Shown: in pieces, positions 29,956-33,120 of the stretch
How the letters are laid out: the number at the start of each line of letters is the position of its first letter
Position numbering within the stretch: position 1 is the first letter of the stretch
Assembly (NCBI GenBank): GCA_944326765.1
Contig: CALVFE010000016.1
Span: forward strand, 1 to 33,120
Length of the DNA: 33,120 nucleotides
Direction of reading: 5' to 3'
Source: an uncultured Elusimicrobiales bacterium
GTDB lineage: Bacteria > Elusimicrobiota > Elusimicrobia > Elusimicrobiales > Elusimicrobiaceae
The notes under the pieces: generated by a model
Databases searched by the model: none
What the model saw: the letters and a program-made list of their open reading frames with translations, nothing else
What the model was told of the DNA's origin: nothing
Position numbers and translations under genes: made by a program

Positions 29956-30552
29956 ATGAATAATAAAAAGGGTTTCACCCTGATTGAATTGCTGGTAGTC
30001 GTCTTGATTATCGGCATCTTGGCCGCGATGGCCATGCCCGCTTACTTCAAAGCGGTGGAACGCGCCCGCGCGGCGGAAGCCGATACGATGATTGGTACTG
30101 TCGTCAACGCTCAACAGCGCTACAAAATGAAAACCGGGAACTACACCACCACGTGGACTGCGTTGGACGTAGCCCCGGCGAATGCTGCGGCGCAAGCCTT
30201 GTATTGCACCAAGCTGACCAAAGCAAAACAAGGTGATTGCAAGAAAGACGAAAAAGACGCTTCTAAAGTGGGCAACGGTTTTGCGATGGAACTGATTGGT
30301 ACCGCAACCAATACGGGCAACAGCTCTGGTGTGGTGGCCTCCCGCGTGGGTACGGGTCAATATACGTATAAGATCTACAAGAAATACGATGATCCGGGCC
30401 AAGCCCAGTGCGAAGGTACTTCCACTGACGACAAAGAACTCTGCGCCGATTACAAAGGCGTGGACACCTATCCCACCCCGGATTACGCTTCCAGTGCTAT
30501 TGGCGGTGCGGGGACCGGTGGCAGTACAGGGACTGGTGGCGGCGGTGTATAA
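29956..30552 (+). CDS. Type IV pilin, probable major subunit
   Basis: The 198-residue protein begins MNNKKG then FTLIELLVVVLIIGILAAMA, with the prepilin peptidase site after G6 and the glutamate at position 5 of the mature chain. The body is alanine-, lysine- and threonine-rich with few cysteines, and the end is a glycine/threonine tail (GGAGTGGSTGTGGGGV). A strong ribosome binding site (AAGGAG), a 5' stabilising hairpin, GC-rich codons and its own terminator suggest high expression, hence the call as major pilin. Pilin subunits assemble into fibres across both membranes. Assembly genes other than pilT are not in the window. Confidence 0.93.
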   Translation: MNNKKGFTLIELLVVVLIIGILAAMAMPAYFKAVERARAAEADTMIGTVVNAQQRYKMKTGNYTTTWTALDVAPANAAAQALYCTKLTKAKQGDCKKDEKDASKVGNGFAMELIGTATNTGNSSGVVASRVGTGQYTYKIYKKYDDPGQAQCEGTSTDDKELCADYKGVDTYPTPDYASSAIGGAGTGGSTGTGGGGV

Positions 30553-30574
30553 GACCTTCGCTTAAACAAGTTTT

Positions 30575-30607
30575 ACCCGCTCCCGAATTTCGGGAGCGGT
30601 TTTTTTA
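30575..30607 (+). terminator. Intrinsic terminator after the second pilin
   Basis: The stem CCGCTCCCG/CGGGAGCGG is followed by seven T. Confidence 0.93.
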
Positions 30608-30747
30608 TGCCCTAAAAATAAAAAATTTTTCTTCCATATACATAAGTGGGGAAAAGAAATTCCTTTCGGTTAGAGAGAAATCTTTTTCGCGGTGGGTTTG
30701 ACGGCCGGCGAAGAAAGAGCGGCGGAGACGGTCGATGGATATTTTGA

Positions 30748-30780
30748 TAAATAAAAACCGCGCCGTTTCCATCGGCGCGG
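30748..30780 (-). terminator. Intrinsic terminator of the ferritin-like/VIT gene
   Basis: On the minus strand CCGCGCCG pairs with CGGCGCGG, followed by TTTTTATTT. The stretch 30608-30747 between the two terminators holds no feature I can name. Confidence 0.9.
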
Positions 30781-30799
30781 CTCTAAATATCAGAGCAGC

Positions 30800-31666
30800 T
30801 TAAGCTTCTATTCCCGTAAACGTTTTCAGCGCAAAACCGATTAAAAAGCTTACCGCCGCCACGCCGAAACTCAAACACGTCATTTCTATAAAACGGTGTT
30901 TAAAACTTTCGCCGCGCGCCACGGAATAATAAAACATAAATCCGGCAATTAACAGAAGCGCAAAAAATAACATCAGTCCCAACGCTGCAAATACGTTGGA
31001 GAGTACCGCAAACGGCGCAACCAAAAGCGCTACCGTAATTACATACGCGCCGCCCGTGTAAACGGCGGCTTTGAGGGGGTGTTTGCCAGAGTCTTTTTCC
31101 GTCTTGGAAGATAAATACTCCGACGACGCCATAGACAACGCCGCCGCAATCCCCGTAATGGCGCCCGTCAATGCAATCAGTTTGGGGTTGGATAAGGCCA
31201 GCGTAAAACCGGCCAATGCGCCGGTAAATTCCACCAGCGCGTCCGACAGCCCCAAAATGACCGAACTCATATATGCCAAGCGTTCTTCGTTAATCAGCGC
31301 AATCAGTCTGCCTTCGTGCGCGTCTTCTTCTTCGGCCAGTTGGGCGATGCGCGGATATTCGCTGAAGGCGCGGTACGAGCCGGAAGCGTGGTGTTCGCCC
31401 GATTCCATTAACTTAATGGCAAACGTCAGCCCCAGGGTTCCGGCTAAAAAGGAGTACCAAAAAATTTTAAAACGGTCGGGCGAGGCGGCTACGCCCGTTT
31501 CTTCTTTAATTAAATCGTAATGGCGTTTTTCGTCGGTGGACAGTGTTTCCAGCACGCGGCGGTTTTCCTCGTTTTTTTCGCGTGCGGCCAGTTGTTTGTA
31601 AATATAGTGTTCGGTAATTTCGTTGCGTGAAAATACTTCTAAATTTTGTTTTGTTTCTGCTAACAT
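30800..31666 (-). CDS. Ferritin-like plus VIT-type membrane protein
   Basis: The 288-residue protein joins an N-terminal ferritin-like helical domain (about 1-145, with NEITEHYIYKQL and DEKRHYDLI as likely di-iron ligands) to a C-terminal VIT1/CCC1-type membrane domain with about five helices (SSVILGLSDALVEFTGALAG is the family start). Related membrane-bound ferritins export iron or manganese and protect against metal and peroxide stress. GAGG lies before the ATG. It follows the M20 peptidase gene, separated by a short hairpin CCCGGC/GCCGGG with a T-rich tail. Confidence 0.88.
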   Translation of the reverse strand: MLAETKQNLEVFSRNEITEHYIYKQLAAREKNEENRRVLETLSTDEKRHYDLIKEETGVAASPDRFKIFWYSFLAGTLGLTFAIKLMESGEHHASGSYRAFSEYPRIAQLAEEEDAHEGRLIALINEERLAYMSSVILGLSDALVEFTGALAGFTLALSNPKLIALTGAITGIAAALSMASSEYLSSKTEKDSGKHPLKAAVYTGGAYVITVALLVAPFAVLSNVFAALGLMLFFALLLIAGFMFYYSVARGESFKHRFIEMTCLSFGVAAVSFLIGFALKTFTGIEA

Positions 31667-31675
31667 AATATCCTC

Positions 31676-31699
31676 ATTAAAATACCCGGCGTTGCCGGG
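31676..31699 (-). terminator. Weak terminator after the M20 peptidase gene
   Basis: On the minus strand CCCGGC-AAC-GCCGGG is followed by TATTTTAAT. Some readthrough into the ferritin-like/VIT gene, which starts 10 bases later, is likely. Confidence 0.6.
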
Positions 31700-31712
31700 A
31701 AAATAAAACGGT

Positions 31713-33119
31713 TTATTTTTGGGAGTTGTTGGCCGCTGGCGGTGTGGGTGAAACGGAGCCGGACGGTTCTTGCTGAGGCGTTAACGCAAGCAGGTCTTTC
31801 CCGAAGGCGAAATCAAACACGATACCTGCGACGAACTGCAATTGGTTGTACAGGTCTTTTTCGCTGATAAATTCATCGGGCGCGTGGGCGGTGTTTTCCG
31901 CCAACGGATCCATATCCGGTCCTAAACCGTAGGTAATTACACCCAGTTTGCGCAGGAATTCGTTGTCGCCCGAAGCCGGACTCATCCCCGGTACGGTAAT
32001 GGCGTTTGGAAACAGTTTTTCGGCGGTTTTGGAAATGGACGCAAACAAATCGTCCGTCCCGTCCATCGGGGTTGGGAAAGGCGTTTGCGGACGTTCCAGC
32101 ATTTCCAAAGTGATGCCGTCTTGTTCGGTAAATAAATTCTTTAAATTTTCAAAAAATTCGTCTGGGTCAGATCCCGGCAAAAGACGCACATTTAAAATGG
32201 CGCTGGCTTCGCCGCTGGTGGATCCGGTATCGTTGCTGGCGGAAAGAACGGTGGGGTTGATAGTATCTTTGAGCTGCGTTCTAAAAAACGGATCTAACGC
32301 CATTACTTCGGCAGCTGATTGGCTGTTTTGCGGCGTTCCGTTTAACAAGAAATTTATTGTGGTTCTGCCGTCTTCATCCTGCAGCGGCGCAATTGCTTTA
32401 AAGAATGTTCGGGCGGTTAGCGTCAGTTTGGCCGGTGGATTGTAATTGGCGATTTTCGCCAACGCCTGCGATAATAAATAGACAGCGTTGTCGTTGACCG
32501 GCATAGAGGAGTGTGCGCCCGTTCCGTAAGCGGTTACTTTGATGTCCATATACATCTTGGTGGAAGCTTCGGCAAACACAATGTCCGTACCGTCTTTGTT
32601 TTTGATAATGCCGCCGCCTTCATTTAAAGCGTAGCCGGGATTGATTTTATCCCAATGAGCGCCGCCCAGCCATAAAAGACCCGTTTCACTGCCGGATTCT
32701 TCGCCGGAAGTTGCCAGAAAAATAATATCGCGCACGGGCGTAATTTTTTGGTCTTTTAACCACGTAAACAGCGCCAGATAAGTAGCGGTATAATTTTTGG
32801 CGTCGGTTGCGCCCAACCCGTAAATATTGCCGTTTTCAACGGTGGCTTTAAAGGGGGGATAGCTCCAGCCTTCAGCTGCAGGAGCAGTATCCAAATGGGA
32901 AATCAGCATCAGCGGTTTTAGATCGGGGTCACTGCCTTTGATGCGCGCCATTAAGTTGGCGCGGCCTTGGCTGGGGATAAAAATATCCCAGTCTATGCCG
33001 TGTTTGTTGAGTTCTTTGTAAATGTAGCGTGCGGCGGAAAGTTCATCCGGCTCCGGAATAGAGGTATCAAGGTTCAGTAAATTAATTAAGTGGCGTTTGG
33101 CTTCGGCGTTGAGCGTATC
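31713..33119 (-). CDS. M20-family metallopeptidase (partial, 5' end outside window)
   Basis: The frame runs off the right edge, leaving 468 codons. The M20 metal site is clear: LISHLDTAPA with H and D, GLGATDAKN with the bridging D, and SGEESGS with the catalytic and ligand glutamates. An inserted dimerisation domain includes YGTGAHSSMP. Family members remove acyl groups or cleave dipeptides and N-acyl amino acids. The substrate here is unknown; the sequence resembles the long PM20D1/carboxypeptidase subgroup. An internal ATG at 32951 is not the start, because coding continues upstream (IFIPSQGRANL). The C-terminus ends in a low-complexity proline/serine tail. Confidence 0.9.
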   Translation of the reverse strand, partial: DTLNAEAKRHLINLLNLDTSIPEPDELSAARYIYKELNKHGIDWDIFIPSQGRANLMARIKGSDPDLKPLMLISHLDTAPAAEGWSYPPFKATVENGNIYGLGATDAKNYTATYLALFTWLKDQKITPVRDIIFLATSGEESGSETGLLWLGGAHWDKINPGYALNEGGGIIKNKDGTDIVFAEASTKMYMDIKVTAYGTGAHSSMPVNDNAVYLLSQALAKIANYNPPAKLTLTARTFFKAIAPLQDEDGRTTINFLLNGTPQNSQSAAEVMALDPFFRTQLKDTINPTVLSASNDTGSTSGEASAILNVRLLPGSDPDEFFENLKNLFTEQDGITLEMLERPQTPFPTPMDGTDDLFASISKTAEKLFPNAITVPGMSPASGDNEFLRKLGVITYGLGPDMDPLAENTAHAPDEFISEKDLYNQLQFVAGIVFDFAFGKDLLALTPQQEPSGSVSPTPPAANNSQK

Positions 33120-33120
33120 C

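Noticed and set aside
29836-30402. 188-codon minus-strand ORF opposite the second pilin
   Set aside because: It is a shadow of the pilin gene and covers its promoter.

Overview
The window looks like a chromosomal segment of a diderm, probably anaerobic bacterium. It carries an outer-membrane beta-barrel gene plus the tail of another, an MsbA-type lipid exporter, a periplasmic PBP4-type peptidase, and HydG, which builds the H-cluster of [FeFe]-hydrogenase. Type IV pilin genes with near-identical FTLIELLVVVLIIGILAA leaders and small secreted cysteine-rich proteins fit Elusimicrobiota (a gut Elusimicrobium relative). That assignment is inference from gene style, not from a marker comparison.

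Layout. 1-1700: porin tail, terminator, hydG (-). 1.8-3.5 kb: secreted cysteine-rich protein, then smpB. 3.6-10.6 kb: tRNA-Leu(CAG) followed by a tight + strand run ftsQ-ftsA-ftsZ-pilT-cmk-plsC-rpsA, linking division, pilus retraction, nucleotide and lipid precursors and ribosomal protein S1. 10.7-12.6 kb: DksA/TraR-type regulator (-) and a second secreted cysteine-rich protein (+). 12.7-14.5 kb: msbA-like exporter. 14.6-16.2 kb: a mostly non-coding locus with an apparently autonomous ~410-nt structured RNA (-), a LexA/CI-like regulator that seems to lack its catalytic serine (-), a ~300-bp strongly folded intergenic region with a near-consensus promoter, and a 31-residue membrane peptide gene (+). 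16.2-21.3 kb: YfcC-type carrier, an orphan small protein, dacB and an orphan membrane protein. 21.4-25.8 kb: two tandem M24 Xaa-Pro-type peptidases, efp, a secreted protein, a DUF192 protein and an outer-membrane barrel. 25.8-30.6 kb: pilin, DJ-1-like protein, cysteine-rich redox protein, metK, exonuclease III and a second, probably major, pilin. 30.7-33.1 kb: ferritin-like/VIT membrane protein and a partial M20 peptidase.

Regulatory reading. Many genes end in clean intrinsic terminators. hydG, smpB and the YfcC gene each have a -10 hexamer ending exactly 6 nt before the ATG, which predicts leaderless mRNAs. Two pilin genes and one cysteine-rich surface gene share a promoter-like signature of TTGACT, a T-rich spacer, then GATA(C/G)A(C/G)T. 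Upstream of the first pilin are two diverged copies of a folded element with compensatory changes, each ending in a hairpin and T tract. The rpsA leader can form two mutually exclusive helices and contains a 13-codon upstream ORF.

Strongest candidates for something undescribed: the 14.59-15.00 kb RNA with its neighbouring regulator and folded intergenic region, the tandem RNA element before the pilin gene, and the shared T-tract promoters of surface-structure genes. No CRISPR array, rRNA or insertion sequence was seen.
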